Positions 1-8,979 of a stretch of DNA of 64,000 bases are shown piece after piece. The DNA comes from Bacillus thuringiensis (GTDB lineage: Bacteria; Bacillota; Bacilli; Bacillales; Bacillaceae_G). Position 1 is the first letter of the stretch. Every line of letters starts with the position of its first letter. The position numbers and the translations under genes were made by a program. The stretch spans positions 1,299,501-1,363,500 of the forward strand of contig NZ_CP155559.1 in the NCBI RefSeq assembly GCF_022095615.2. Reading direction: 5' to 3'. The notes under the pieces are model-generated. The model searched no databases. It had not been told where the DNA came from and saw only the letters and a list, made by a program, of their open reading frames with translations.

Positions 1-2
1 TA

Positions 3-1673
3 AATACACCAATTACGAAAGAAGAGTTATTACAAGTAAAGGACTTGTTTTTAAATACGAATGAGATTCTTGATTATAGTGCATTAAAATATATGCCAAA
101 TTTAAAATCTTTAACAGTTGCGAATGCGAAAATAACAGACCCGTCGTTCTTTGCGAACTTAAAGCAATTAAATCATTTAGCTTTGCGTGGTAATGAATTT
201 TCAGATGTAACGCCACTTGTTAAGATGGATAATTTAGAATCTCTTGATTTAAGTAATAATAAAATTACAAATGTTGCACCATTAGTTGAAATGAAAAATG
301 TAAAAAGTTTATATCTATCAGGAAACCAAATAGAAGATGTAACAGCATTATCGAAAATGGAACAACTAGATTACTTGAATTTAGCAAATAATCAAATTAA
401 GAATATTGCTCCATTAAGCGTGTTGAAAAATGTAACATACTTAACTTTAGCAGGTAATCAAATTGAAGATATTAAACCGTTATATTCATTACCTTTAAAG
501 GACTTAGTATTAACACGTAATAAAGTTAAAGATTTATCGGGTATTGATCAAATGAATCAATTAACTAAATTATTTATCGGGAAAAATCAAATTGAAGATG
601 TGACACCACTTGCTAAAATGAATCAGCTTACAGAATTAGATTTACCTAATAATGAGTTAAAGGATATTACTCCATTATCTAAGCTAGTAAACTTACAAAA
701 GCTTGATTTAGAAGCAAATTATATTTCAGACTTATCGCCAGTTAGTAATTTGAATAAGTTAGTATATTTAAGTTTTGTTGCAAATGAAATCCGCGATGTT
801 AGACCAGTAATAGAACTAAGTAAGAAGGCCTATATTAATGTTCAAAACCAAAAAGTCTTTTTAGAGGATACAGAAGTAAATAAAGAAGTAAAAGTGCCTA
901 TATACGAAAAAGACGGTGAGGTATCTACAAAAATCCGTCTGAAGAGTGATGCTGGTACGTATAGTAATGGTGTAGTGAAATGGAGTACACCAGGTGAGAA
1001 AGTATACGAATTTGGAGTGAAAGATCCATTTGCAGATACAGGAATCTTCTTTACAGGATCTGTAATTCAAAATGTAGTAGAAAGTAAAGAAGACAACACT
1101 TCTAAAGAAGGCAATACTTCTAAAGAAGATGAAAAAGTAGAAGTAGTAGAATTTAAAGATGTACCAAAAGGACATTGGTCAGAAGAAGCAATTCATTATT
1201 TAGCGAAAGAAAATATTTTCAAGGGATATGGAAATGGACAATTCGGATTTGGGGATCGTATTACTCGAGGACAAGTTGCGTCTTTAGTACAAAGGTACTT
1301 GAAATTAGAAAATAAAGTAGAGCAGAAAGAGAGATTTACAGATACGAAAGGGCATATGTTTGAGCAAGATATTGCTACAGTTGCGCAAGCTGGAATTATG
1401 CAAGGTGATGGTACTGGGGAGTTTCGTCCAGATGGAGTATTAACTCGATACGAAATGTCTGTAGTATTACATAAAGTATTTCAGTTAAAAGAAGATAGAA
1501 ATAATAAAGTGAACTTTAAAGATGTACCAACTGGTCATTGGGCAGAAGGTTATGTGAAAACGTTAGCGGATAATAATATATCAAAAGGTGATGGAAAAGG
1601 AAACTTTTTAGGTGATGATTTCGTAACACGTGAACAATATGCACAGTTTTTATATAACGCAATAACGAAATAA
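3..1673 (+). CDS. ilsA: LRR and SLH-domain surface protein, 5' truncated (IlsA-like)
   Basis: The reading frame is open from the first bases, so the N-terminus lies outside the window. The visible part has about twelve internalin-type leucine-rich repeats of ~22 residues (NQIxDxxPLxxLxxLxxLxLxxN), then an internalin-like beta region, an acidic Ser/Glu/Lys linker and three SLH repeats (FKDVPKGHWSEEAIHYL, RFTDTKGHMFEQDI, FKDVPTGHWAEGYVKTL) that anchor proteins to pyruvylated cell-wall polymer. IlsA of B. cereus has an N-terminal NEAT haem-binding domain followed by LRR and SLH and is iron-regulated. No NEAT domain is visible here because that end is missing, so the symbol rests on architecture and remembered gene order. 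A strong terminator follows directly. Confidence 0.75.
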   Translation, partial: NTPITKEELLQVKDLFLNTNEILDYSALKYMPNLKSLTVANAKITDPSFFANLKQLNHLALRGNEFSDVTPLVKMDNLESLDLSNNKITNVAPLVEMKNVKSLYLSGNQIEDVTALSKMEQLDYLNLANNQIKNIAPLSVLKNVTYLTLAGNQIEDIKPLYSLPLKDLVLTRNKVKDLSGIDQMNQLTKLFIGKNQIEDVTPLAKMNQLTELDLPNNELKDITPLSKLVNLQKLDLEANYISDLSPVSNLNKLVYLSFVANEIRDVRPVIELSKKAYINVQNQKVFLEDTEVNKEVKVPIYEKDGEVSTKIRLKSDAGTYSNGVVKWSTPGEKVYEFGVKDPFADTGIFFTGSVIQNVVESKEDNTSKEGNTSKEDEKVEVVEFKDVPKGHWSEEAIHYLAKENIFKGYGNGQFGFGDRITRGQVASLVQRYLKLENKVEQKERFTDTKGHMFEQDIATVAQAGIMQGDGTGEFRPDGVLTRYEMSVVLHKVFQLKEDRNNKVNFKDVPTGHWAEGYVKTLADNNISKGDGKGNFLGDDFVTREQYAQFLYNAITK

Positions 1674-1680
1674 AAGATGA

Positions 1681-1724
1681 AAAAATACGTTATTCTTTGA
1701 TTTAAAAAGAATAACGTATTTTTT
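1681..1724 (+). terminator. Rho-independent terminator of the LRR/SLH gene
   Basis: A long near-perfect hairpin (arm AATACGTTATTCTTT, loop about 7 nt) followed by a T-run starts a few bases after the stop codon. Confidence 0.9.
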
Positions 1725-1803
1725 ATGTATAAAATGAAATAGGCAATAGACAGGAGTATAGACATATGAATGGCCCATTTTAAAGAAGAGCTATGAAACT
1801 ATA

Positions 1804-1832
1804 TTGACAAAAAGGCATTCTCATGTGATAAT
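1804..1832 (+). promoter_or_regulatory. Sigma-A type promoter for the aldolase-like gene
   Basis: TTGACA at 1804-1809, 17-nt spacer, GATAAT at 1827-1832. The leader to the start at 1923 contains a short hairpin (about 1863-1885, CCTTTT/AAAAGG) without a T-run. Confidence 0.55.
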
Positions 1833-1922
1833 TCAATTAAATTTTTAGAATAATCAAAAAAATACTCCTTTTACATAAAAAGGATTCGAACATTATATAA
1901 ATATTACGCCGGGGGTGACGAA

Positions 1923-2552
1923 ATGTTATTTTTTCTAAAGAAATGGAATGAATTAAAAGATGTGAAATCTGAATTGGCACTTCGTGATTGGTTTTATGGT
2001 ACAAAAATTAGTTTATCACTCTGTACGTCAAAAGAGCCGTTAACTTTTTTAGTAAACGTTGAGGGAAGAGATAAAGGTTTATTTTCAGAAGAAGATTTTA
2101 TTGTTGTAAATTGTATGTGTGAGCCAGTATTTGAAAACGAAGGAAAACCAGCTGCGGAATCATTTATGCACGCGGATATTTATAAAAAAAGTAGTGCAGA
2201 ATGTATTTTACAAGTACAGACTGTAGATAGTCACTTAATTTCGGAGTTATATGGAGAAGAAGGAGAAGTAACATTCGATAAACGTAGTGTGGAACGTGTT
2301 TTTGGAAAAGAAGGTATAACAGAAATGACAATTCCCATTGTAGAAGATGAGAAAAAATTCGCTGATTTATTAGAAAACAATGTGCCGAATTTTATTGAAG
2401 GTGGAGGAGTAGTTCTTGTTCATAATTATGGCATGATTGTGTGGGGGAAAACTCCAGAAGAAGCGAAAAAATGGCTAGAGGGTATAGAGTATTTAATGAA
2501 TTACCATGTGAAGTTGTTAATGATAAAAGGTGCAAAGAGCTCTGTTATATAA
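1923..2552 (+). CDS. Class II aldolase/MtnB-like protein lacking its metal ligands
   Basis: 209 residues that align along their length with methylthioribulose-1-phosphate dehydratase (MtnB): N-terminal WNELKDVKSELALRDWF, PLTFLVNVEGRDK, and a C-terminal WGKTPEEAKKWLEGIEYL helix. MtnB binds zinc through an H-x-H pair and a third His in NHG. Here these are QVQ (97-99) and NYG (Tyr169), and the N-terminal SGN substrate loop has become TKI. The acidic residue in KPAAES (Glu79) remains. The fold is probably kept while zinc-dependent dehydratase activity is probably lost; a regulatory or new role is possible. RBS GGGGGTG precedes the ATG. No methionine-salvage genes lie nearby, so it is unlikely to be the working mtnB. 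Confidence 0.75.
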   Translation: MLFFLKKWNELKDVKSELALRDWFYGTKISLSLCTSKEPLTFLVNVEGRDKGLFSEEDFIVVNCMCEPVFENEGKPAAESFMHADIYKKSSAECILQVQTVDSHLISELYGEEGEVTFDKRSVERVFGKEGITEMTIPIVEDEKKFADLLENNVPNFIEGGGVVLVHNYGMIVWGKTPEEAKKWLEGIEYLMNYHVKLLMIKGAKSSVI

Positions 2553-2677
2553 AATGTTTGTGATGGCGTTACAAGTCAATAAATAAATGAAAGCGTTTTA
2601 AAAATAATTTTACTCATAAAATATAGGTCTCCTTATTATATATAGATTACATGTTGACATGTAAGGAGGAACATATT

Positions 2678-3301
2678 TTGCGAGTTAAATATCATTTTCT
2701 GCCAAAACAGCAAGTAACATTTTGCAAAATAAACGATTCAGGTGAAGAGGCTTTGCACATTATGAATGAAACGGGATTTCGAGCAATCCCTGTATTAGCA
2801 GAAGATGAAAAGAAATTCATGGGGATTACTTATAAAGTAGATCTTTTAGAAAAGAAGTGTAATAGCGGATTAGAGAAATTAAGTACGAAACATATGCTAG
2901 AAGATTCCTCTGCATTTATTTTTGAAAAGGATTCTTTTTTTAGAGCATTTTATGTTATTCGTCGACTTCCATTTTTAGCTGTGCTAAATGATTATAATGA
3001 ATTTGTCGGTATCTTAACGCATTCTAATATATTTGATGTTATTGAAGATTCATTCGGTATGCGGACGGGTGGTTATATATTAACAATTGCAACACAAGAT
3101 TGTAAGGGAACGATTAAAGAACTTGGGACATTGTTGAAAGCTTTTAATATCGGTGGACTATTTACGCTAGATAACGGTGATCAATATATTCGCCGCGTTA
3201 TCGTAAATATAGCAGATGAGTTAAATGAAAAAAGATTGAAGCAATTAATCGAAAAAATAGAGAAAAAAGGATTCAGGGTGAGTCATGTAGACTATATTTA
3301 A
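2678..3301 (+). CDS. CBS-pair protein with C-terminal ACT-like domain
   Basis: The chosen start is TTG 2678 because AAGGAGG lies 8 nt upstream; a more upstream ATG at 2651 overlaps that site. About 207 residues: two CBS motifs (first near SGEEALHIMNETGFRAIPVL, second ending in FVGILTHSNIFDVIEDSFG), then an ACT-like segment (GGYILTIATQDCKGTIKELGTLLKAF). CBS pairs bind adenine nucleotides, and some Firmicute CBS-ACT proteins bind cyclic di-AMP (CbpA/CbpB types). The exact ligand cannot be read from sequence. It is monocistronic and followed by a terminator. Confidence 0.75.
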   Translation: MRVKYHFLPKQQVTFCKINDSGEEALHIMNETGFRAIPVLAEDEKKFMGITYKVDLLEKKCNSGLEKLSTKHMLEDSSAFIFEKDSFFRAFYVIRRLPFLAVLNDYNEFVGILTHSNIFDVIEDSFGMRTGGYILTIATQDCKGTIKELGTLLKAFNIGGLFTLDNGDQYIRRVIVNIADELNEKRLKQLIEKIEKKGFRVSHVDYI

Positions 3302-3311
3302 GGTGGAAAAG

Positions 3312-3351
3312 AAAGGTACCAATTCGCTATATGCAGATTGGTACCTTTTTT
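3312..3351 (+). terminator. Terminator after the CBS protein gene
   Basis: AAAGGTACCAAT / ATTGGTACCTTT arms with a 13-nt loop and a T-run. It also lies just past the end of the converging deacetylase gene. Confidence 0.85.
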
Positions 3352-3368
3352 AGTGTGAGTAATGAATC

Positions 3369-4139
3369 TTATTTTGAAACAGGAGGCGGAGATAATGCTA
3401 AATCAGATAAAAAAATAAAATCTGCATGTTCACGAATTTTAGGAATAGAAGTTTCTATAACACGTGATGTAATTTCACCTGGAGGTCCAACGTGTCCGAT
3501 AGCTACCATAATCGGTTTTTCTTGAAGTTTTTTAATGAGTAATTGGGCTTGTTTTGAAATATGTGCCGCCGTATACACATCATCAAAAAATAATTGGTTT
3601 TCAATAATAGGAACTCCTAATTCTTTCCCGATTTTTGGGACAACACTCTTAGGATTTGTTTTGCTATCTAAATAAAATAAACCGTGTTTTTTACAAGCTG
3701 CAAGTATAAGCCTTACAATTCTTTCGTCCGCGGTCACTTTTGATCCCATATGATTGTTCATCCCAATTGCATGTGGTACTTCTTGAATCGCTTGTTCGAG
3801 TCTGTTATTTATTTCTTCGTCGCTTAAATCAGTTGTAATTGCTTTTGGTCCAAGCCATTCTTTTTTACCTTTAATAGGTTCCATTGGCATATGTATAATA
3901 ACTTCGTGCCCTTTTTTATGAGCCGCTATCGCATCTTCCTTTGTGGAAGGGAGAAAAGGCATAACCGCAACAGTCAGTGGAATAGGAAGTGATAACATTT
4001 TATCAGTCCCCTTCATGTTATTGCCGAAGTCATCAATGACAATAGCGACTTTGTTTGTATGGGCCTTTGCTTGAACAGGAAATAAGAAGGATGGTAAGAA
4101 CATAGTAAATATAAGCAATGCAATCGTATATTTGCGCAT
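3369..4139 (-). CDS. Secreted divergent polysaccharide deacetylase family protein
   Basis: 256 residues with a typical signal peptide (MRKYTIALLIFTMFLPSFLF...QAKA) and the divergent polysaccharide deacetylase (YibQ/DUF610-type) core: VAIVIDDFGNN near residue 32, PLTVAVMPFLPST, EVIIHMPMEP, IGMNNHMGSKVT, FYLDSKT and VAIGHVGPP. The Asp pair and the His residues match the conserved residues of the NodB-like barrel, so it is probably an extracellular carbohydrate-active enzyme; its substrate is unknown. It is transcribed alone, converging on the CBS gene. Confidence 0.8.
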   Translation of the reverse strand: MRKYTIALLIFTMFLPSFLFPVQAKAHTNKVAIVIDDFGNNMKGTDKMLSLPIPLTVAVMPFLPSTKEDAIAAHKKGHEVIIHMPMEPIKGKKEWLGPKAITTDLSDEEINNRLEQAIQEVPHAIGMNNHMGSKVTADERIVRLILAACKKHGLFYLDSKTNPKSVVPKIGKELGVPIIENQLFFDDVYTAAHISKQAQLLIKKLQEKPIMVAIGHVGPPGEITSRVIETSIPKIREHADFIFLSDLALSPPPVSK

Positions 4140-4536
4140 ATAAATAGTTCCTTTCTATTTTATCCCGCTATTTGCGAGCAGTGAGGAATGAACAAAATCC
4201 CCAATGATTAAATTTCACTTTATCAATCATCATTATGTTTTGCGTTTTTACATAAATTAAACAAAAAATGTCGAAGAAAAGTATATGGAAAATAGAGAAT
4301 CCGCTATTTAATTGGTATTTGTAAAAAAAGAAGATGAAAAAAATGTCTATTATTGCGAATGTATTTACAAAGATAGAATAATTTGTAATAATTCTCAAAG
4401 TGAGGGTAAAGATTTGTAAATTACAGGGAGAAAATGTTAAATTTTCTGATTCTTCAAATTCAAATATGATTAAGTAGTTAAAAGGCCGATGGAGAAGTGA
4501 AGTTGAGAGCATGGAAGTATAATAAGGGGGATATGA
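4140..4536. other. Intergenic region between divergent genes
   Basis: About 400 nt, very AT-rich, with no credible ORF. It should hold the promoters of the leftward deacetylase and the rightward Spo0E-like gene. AATTTTCTGATTCTT at 4440-4454 resembles a CodY box with about three mismatches, which is too weak to call. Confidence 0.5.
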
Positions 4537-4818
4537 ATGTTTACTGTAAAAAGGAAGTACACATTAGAAAAGCTTTCACGTGATATTCATATGAAACGTG
4601 AAGAAATGATTCAATTAGGTTTAACGAGTGGGTTAAATAGTATGGAGACGATTCAAGTGAGTCAAGAATTGGACAAGCTTATTTTACAGTACCAGTGTTA
4701 TAAAGAAAAACAAACACCAAAATGGTTATCAATTATAAAGGTACCTATTTTTCAAATTGGGTATGAAGGGAAATCGAGTAATTTTTGGCGAATGCTTGTG
4801 GCTGGTTTTATGAAATAA
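4537..4818 (+). CDS. Spo0E-like aspartyl-phosphate phosphatase
   Basis: 93 residues carrying the family signature: a first helix (LSRDIHMKREEMIQLGLTSG), a short turn, then the second helix with SQELDKLILQYQ. SQELD contains the acidic residues used to dephosphorylate Spo0A~P or a similar response regulator. The RBS AAGGGGG sets the ATG at 4537. The C-terminal 35 residues are an extension beyond the usual ~50-85 residue core. It lies next to a histidine kinase of the sporulation type, which suggests opposing control of the phosphorelay. Confidence 0.85.
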   Translation: MFTVKRKYTLEKLSRDIHMKREEMIQLGLTSGLNSMETIQVSQELDKLILQYQCYKEKQTPKWLSIIKVPIFQIGYEGKSSNFWRMLVAGFMK

Positions 4819-4847
4819 GTATAATTACCCTTTTGGGAGAAGGATAA

Positions 4848-6344
4848 TTATACTAGGTGTAACGGAATTTCGATATGAACTGTCGTTCCTTCGTTTTCTA
4901 TACTGTCAATAAAAATATGCCCATTGTACATCTCTACAATTCGTTTACATATGACAAGTCCAAGACCTGTTCCAGTATCTTTATTAGTAAAGAACGGATG
5001 AAAGAGGTGTTTTTGAATATGTTTTGGAATTCCTTTTCCAGTATCTATAATTTGCAATTGTGCGTGTGTTTCATTGTTTGTTACGGAAATAGTTAGTGTG
5101 CCACCAGAAGTCATGGCTTCAATTGCATTTTTTGTAATGTTTAAAACCACTTGTTTCATATGGTCTTTTGAGCAACGGATATGAACAGGATGGTCTGGCA
5201 AATGTAAATGGAATACAATGTTATGTAGATTCGCCTCAGATTGAATAATTAATGCTACCTCATTTAGAATATTTCTCACATCATATGTTTGTTCAATGAT
5301 TGCAGTTGGCTTTCCAAGAATAAGAAATTCGCTTACAATTTCATTAATCCTTTCTATTTCTTGTTCGATGACGGAAAAATAGAACTGATCTTGTTCATCT
5401 TTATATTTCTCTTTTAATAGAGCGACGAGCCCTTTAATTCCGGTAAGAGGATTACGGATTTCGTGGGCTGTACTAGCTGCAAAAGTGCCAACCAATTCAA
5501 TTTTTTGTAGTTCATTTTGTTGTCTTTCCAGTTTTGTTTGGCGTTTTAACAACATATATTGAGCGAGTAAAAATAAAATAGACATTAAAAATAAAGTGGC
5601 TATACACTCTATTGAAACCCACTGATATAAAGTTTTTTGATGGATAGGCAATGGAGAAACAGAGACCTTCCAATTTAATCTTTGGAGTGGGGTAGTAAGC
5701 ATATTAGTATGAGCATCACTTGTTTCGTTATTATCATCGGTGAGAAAAACTACATCATGTTTATCAGTTACTTCAAAATGGTATTGTGGTTTAATGGCAT
5801 TTAAAGATGATGAAATGTAGTCAAAGCGTAAACTTGCTAACAATAAGCCTGAGATTTCCTTCTGTTTATTGAAAATGGGAGAAGCAATCATAATAGCTTG
5901 ATGTCCAAGAACACGATCTGTAATGACTGATGATACAGTTGTTTTCTTCGTCTGTAATACGTCTTGAATATATTTGCGATCTGAGACATCAACAGGTGGT
6001 CGGTCGCCTTCGGATGCGATTGTAATGATGCCTTCTGGTGTAGTGTAATATAAACCAGAAAAACGTGCATCGTTTCCATCTGTATCATGTACAATTTGTT
6101 TCACGCCATTTATATTTCCAGTTTCGGTTCCTACGACCTTTGAGAGCATTTCTAATGCGGAAATTGCTTCACCAAGGTGATGATCTAAATAGTCTCTATA
6201 TAAAAAGAGAACCGTGTGAGCAGATAGTTTGTTTTGCTGTTTCATTTTATACGAATGGTATGAATAAAATGCAGCACCAATCCCTATCGTTGGTAGGATA
6301 ACAAGCAATATATATAAAACTATGCTGTGGAATTTGACTTTCAA
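4848..6344 (-). CDS. Orphan membrane sensor histidine kinase (sporulation-kinase type)
   Basis: 498 residues from a TTG start placed by AGAAGGAG 7 nt upstream. Order: TM1 (residues 8-28), extracellular Cache/PDC-like sensor (~40-235), TM2 (~245-267), HisKA with the phospho-acceptor in STAHEIRNPLTG (His294), and HATPase_c with N box (NITKNAIEAM), DTGKGIP and GTGLGLVICKRIVE. No response regulator gene is adjacent, as is usual for phosphorelay kinases feeding Spo0F, and a Spo0E-type phosphatase sits immediately upstream on the other strand. By remembered gene order it should match one of the orphan sporulation kinases of B. anthracis (BA1351). Its signal is unknown. Confidence 0.85.
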   Translation of the reverse strand: MKVKFHSIVLYILLVILPTIGIGAAFYSYHSYKMKQQNKLSAHTVLFLYRDYLDHHLGEAISALEMLSKVVGTETGNINGVKQIVHDTDGNDARFSGLYYTTPEGIITIASEGDRPPVDVSDRKYIQDVLQTKKTTVSSVITDRVLGHQAIMIASPIFNKQKEISGLLLASLRFDYISSSLNAIKPQYHFEVTDKHDVVFLTDDNNETSDAHTNMLTTPLQRLNWKVSVSPLPIHQKTLYQWVSIECIATLFLMSILFLLAQYMLLKRQTKLERQQNELQKIELVGTFAASTAHEIRNPLTGIKGLVALLKEKYKDEQDQFYFSVIEQEIERINEIVSEFLILGKPTAIIEQTYDVRNILNEVALIIQSEANLHNIVFHLHLPDHPVHIRCSKDHMKQVVLNITKNAIEAMTSGGTLTISVTNNETHAQLQIIDTGKGIPKHIQKHLFHPFFTNKDTGTGLGLVICKRIVEMYNGHIFIDSIENEGTTVHIEIPLHLV

Positions 6345-6446
6345 ATTTGGTACTCCTTCTTTTTTATTATCATTATATATAAACTATGTTAAAATTGTCA
6401 TGTTTTTATTCAAGAATCATTCATAATATATTTGGGGAGAGGAAAT

Positions 6447-6466
6447 GAATGAGTGAATACTCATTC
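6447..6466. promoter_or_regulatory. Perfect 20-bp palindrome upstream of the MarR gene
   Basis: gaatgagtgaatactcattc: 8-bp perfect arms around 4 nt, about 75 bp upstream of the regulator start. Symmetry and length suit a MarR- or TetR-type operator. Confidence 0.5.
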
Positions 6467-6538
6467 GGAATTTACATGAAGCACTAAGCTGTTTTTTCTT
6501 TTTATTACTGAGAATTTAAGTGAAGGGTTGAAAGTTGT

Positions 6539-6985
6539 ATGACATCAAATAATGAACGAGAAGATATTTCTCAATCTTTAAAAGTATTTATTGCATTATC
6601 TCGTGTACATCGTTCTGTTATGGATACTACAAATAAATCTATACAAAGTAACGGGTTAAATCCAACTGAATTTGCTGTATTAGAACTGCTATATCATAAA
6701 GGCGGTCAACCACTTCAGCAAATTGGTGAGCGTATTTTAATAGCTAGTGGCAGCATTACATATGTTGTAGATAAGCTAGAGAAAAAGGGACTAGTAAAGA
6801 GAATTCCATGCCCAAATGACAGACGTGTTATTTATGCACAATTAACTGAGTCTGGAGAGAACTTTATTGCTTCTATTTTTCCAGGGCATGAGCAAGTTAT
6901 ACATCAGTCTTTTGAAATGTTAACGAAAGAGGAAAAGGATGAATTACTTGATCTATTAAAAAAGATTGGAAAGTATGAAAAATAA
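6539..6985 (+). CDS. MarR family transcriptional regulator
   Basis: 148 residues with the MarR winged helix: LNPTEFAVLELLYHKGGQPLQQIGERILIASGSITYVVDKLEKKGLVKRIPCPNDRRVIYAQLTESG is read across residues ~38-105, including the conserved DRR wing. It belongs near the OhrR/YusO branch by appearance, but no regulatory cysteine is evident at the N-terminus. A palindrome upstream (6447-6466) is a candidate operator. A terminator separates it from the peptidase gene, so its targets are probably elsewhere or itself. Confidence 0.85.
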   Translation: MTSNNEREDISQSLKVFIALSRVHRSVMDTTNKSIQSNGLNPTEFAVLELLYHKGGQPLQQIGERILIASGSITYVVDKLEKKGLVKRIPCPNDRRVIYAQLTESGENFIASIFPGHEQVIHQSFEMLTKEEKDELLDLLKKIGKYEK

Positions 6986-7002
6986 TAGTATGTTCCAAAG
7001 GA

Positions 7003-7033
7003 GCTTTGGATAAAGAAATCCAAGGCTTTTTTG
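7003..7033 (+). terminator. Terminator after the MarR gene
   Basis: GCTTTGGAT / ATCCAAGGC stem (one G-U pair) followed by T7. Confidence 0.75.
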
Positions 7034-7145
7034 TTTACATGTAATTATGACAAAATATGCTGTATTTTGCTGAAGAATAAGAGGAGATTTGTAAGTAAGC
7101 ATTGAATTATAGTAAGGATGCATATAATGGAGAGGAGGCTCGTTC

Positions 7146-8840
7146 ATGTCATTTAAAGACTATGAATATAAACGGCCAAATATTGAAGAATTAAAAGAGA
7201 AGTTTACTGTTGCTTTAGAGAAGTTTGATAACGCAAAAACGGTAGAAGAACAAAAACAAGTCATTCATTCAATTAACGAAATTCGCAACGATTTTGGTAC
7301 AATGGGGAATCTTTGTTACATTCGTCATTCTGTTGATACGACAGATGCTTTTTATAAGGAAGAGCAAGATTTCTTTGATGAATTCTCTCCAGTTGTACAA
7401 GGATATGGTACAAAGTATTATCATGCGTTAATTCATTCTCCATTCCGTGAAGAATTAGAAGCGTATTATGGGAAGCAATTATTTGCTCTTGCGGAGTGTG
7501 ATTTAAAAACATATTCTGATGAAGTCGTGAAAGATTTACAATTAGAGAATAAATTGTCTTCACAATATACGCAGTTATTAGCATCTGCAAAAATTGATTT
7601 TGCAGGAGAAGAAAGAACGTTATCGCAGCTTATTCCATTTATGCAAGGGAAAGAAAGAAGTGAACGTAAAGCAGCAAGTGAAGCATATTACGGATTTTTA
7701 GCTGGGAATGAGGAAGAGTTAGATCGTATTTATGACGAGCTTGTTAAAGTGAGAACGAAAATCGCTAAATCTTTAGGTTTCAAAAACTTTGTTGAACTTG
7801 GATATGCAAGAATGTACCGTACAGATTATAATGCGGAAATGGTGGCGAATTATCGTCAGCAAGTGCTAGATTATATCGTTCCCGTTACAACGGAATTAAG
7901 GAAACGCCAACAAGCACGTATCGGTGTAGAGAAGTTAGCGTATTACGATGAAAACTTTGAATTTTCTACAGGTAACCCAACTCCAAAAGGAGATGCTGAT
8001 TGGATTGTTAATCATGGGAAAACGATGTATAAAGAGTTATCAGCTGAAACGGATGAATTTTTCAATTTCATGCTAGATAATGATTTATTAGATTTAGTTG
8101 CGAAAAAAGGAAAAGCTGGTGGCGGATATTGTACATATATTGAGAATTATAAAGCGCCATTTATTTTCTCAAACTTTAACGGAACATCTGGCGACATTGA
8201 TGTATTAACACATGAAGCTGGTCATGCTTTCCAAGTATATGAAAGCCGTAAGTTTGAAATTCCAGAATACAATTGGCCAACGTATGAAGCATGTGAAATT
8301 CATTCTATGAGTATGGAATTCTTTACATGGCCATGGATGAAGTCATTCTTTGAAGAAGATGCAGATAAATATTATTTCTCTCACTTAAGTTCAGCGCTTC
8401 TGTTTTTACCATATGGTGTATCTGTTGATGAATATCAACATTATGTATATGAAAATCCAGAAGCATCACCAGAAGAGCGTAAGACAGCATGGCGTAATAT
8501 AGAGAAAAAGTATTTGCCGCATCGTGATTATGAAGATAATGATTATTTAGAACGCGGTGGATTCTGGCAACGTCAAGGACATATTTATAGCTCGCCGTTC
8601 TACTATATCGACTACACATTAGCACAAATTTGCGCACTGCAATTTTGGAAACGTGCAAGAGATAATAGACAAGAGGCGTGGGAAGATTATGTAAATCTGT
8701 GCCAACAAGGTGGAAGTAAATCATTCTTGGAATTAGTAGACGTTGCAAATTTAACATCACCATTTGCTGAAGGCTGTGTGAAAAGTGTCATTACAGAAAT
8801 AGAAGCATGGCTACATGCGATTGACGACACAAAATTGTAA
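7146..8840 (+). CDS. M3 family oligoendopeptidase (PepF-like)
   Basis: 564 residues, the usual length for this M3 metallopeptidase branch. The zinc motif HEAGH is in LTHEAGHAFQVYE near residue 358, with the downstream Glu in EIHSMSMEF. The C-terminal part (SPFYYIDYTLAQICALQFW) is a family hallmark. It is a cytosolic enzyme cleaving short peptides. RBS GAGAGGAGG precedes the ATG. Transcribed alone. Confidence 0.9.
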   Translation: MSFKDYEYKRPNIEELKEKFTVALEKFDNAKTVEEQKQVIHSINEIRNDFGTMGNLCYIRHSVDTTDAFYKEEQDFFDEFSPVVQGYGTKYYHALIHSPFREELEAYYGKQLFALAECDLKTYSDEVVKDLQLENKLSSQYTQLLASAKIDFAGEERTLSQLIPFMQGKERSERKAASEAYYGFLAGNEEELDRIYDELVKVRTKIAKSLGFKNFVELGYARMYRTDYNAEMVANYRQQVLDYIVPVTTELRKRQQARIGVEKLAYYDENFEFSTGNPTPKGDADWIVNHGKTMYKELSAETDEFFNFMLDNDLLDLVAKKGKAGGGYCTYIENYKAPFIFSNFNGTSGDIDVLTHEAGHAFQVYESRKFEIPEYNWPTYEACEIHSMSMEFFTWPWMKSFFEEDADKYYFSHLSSALLFLPYGVSVDEYQHYVYENPEASPEERKTAWRNIEKKYLPHRDYEDNDYLERGGFWQRQGHIYSSPFYYIDYTLAQICALQFWKRARDNRQEAWEDYVNLCQQGGSKSFLELVDVANLTSPFAEGCVKSVITEIEAWLHAIDDTKL

Positions 8841-8920
8841 AAAACATGCGCTTTTTTTCACATGTTTAACATCGACATAATGAGAAAATGATGAGATAAT
8901 AAAAGAAAATTCAGAATACT

Positions 8921-8953
8921 AAAAAGGTGTTTCTAATAGGGAGCACCTTTTTT
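8921..8953 (+). terminator. Terminator between the peptidase and DinB genes
   Basis: AAAAAGGTG / CACCTTTTT arms with a 14-nt loop and a T-run. Confidence 0.75.
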
Positions 8954-8979
8954 CACCAACAAAAAGGGGGGAAAGAAGT

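Noticed and set aside
4168..4512. 114-codon minus-strand ORF upstream of the Spo0E-like gene
   Set aside because: Phe/Ile-rich translation of AT-rich intergenic DNA with no RBS; it occupies the divergent promoter region.
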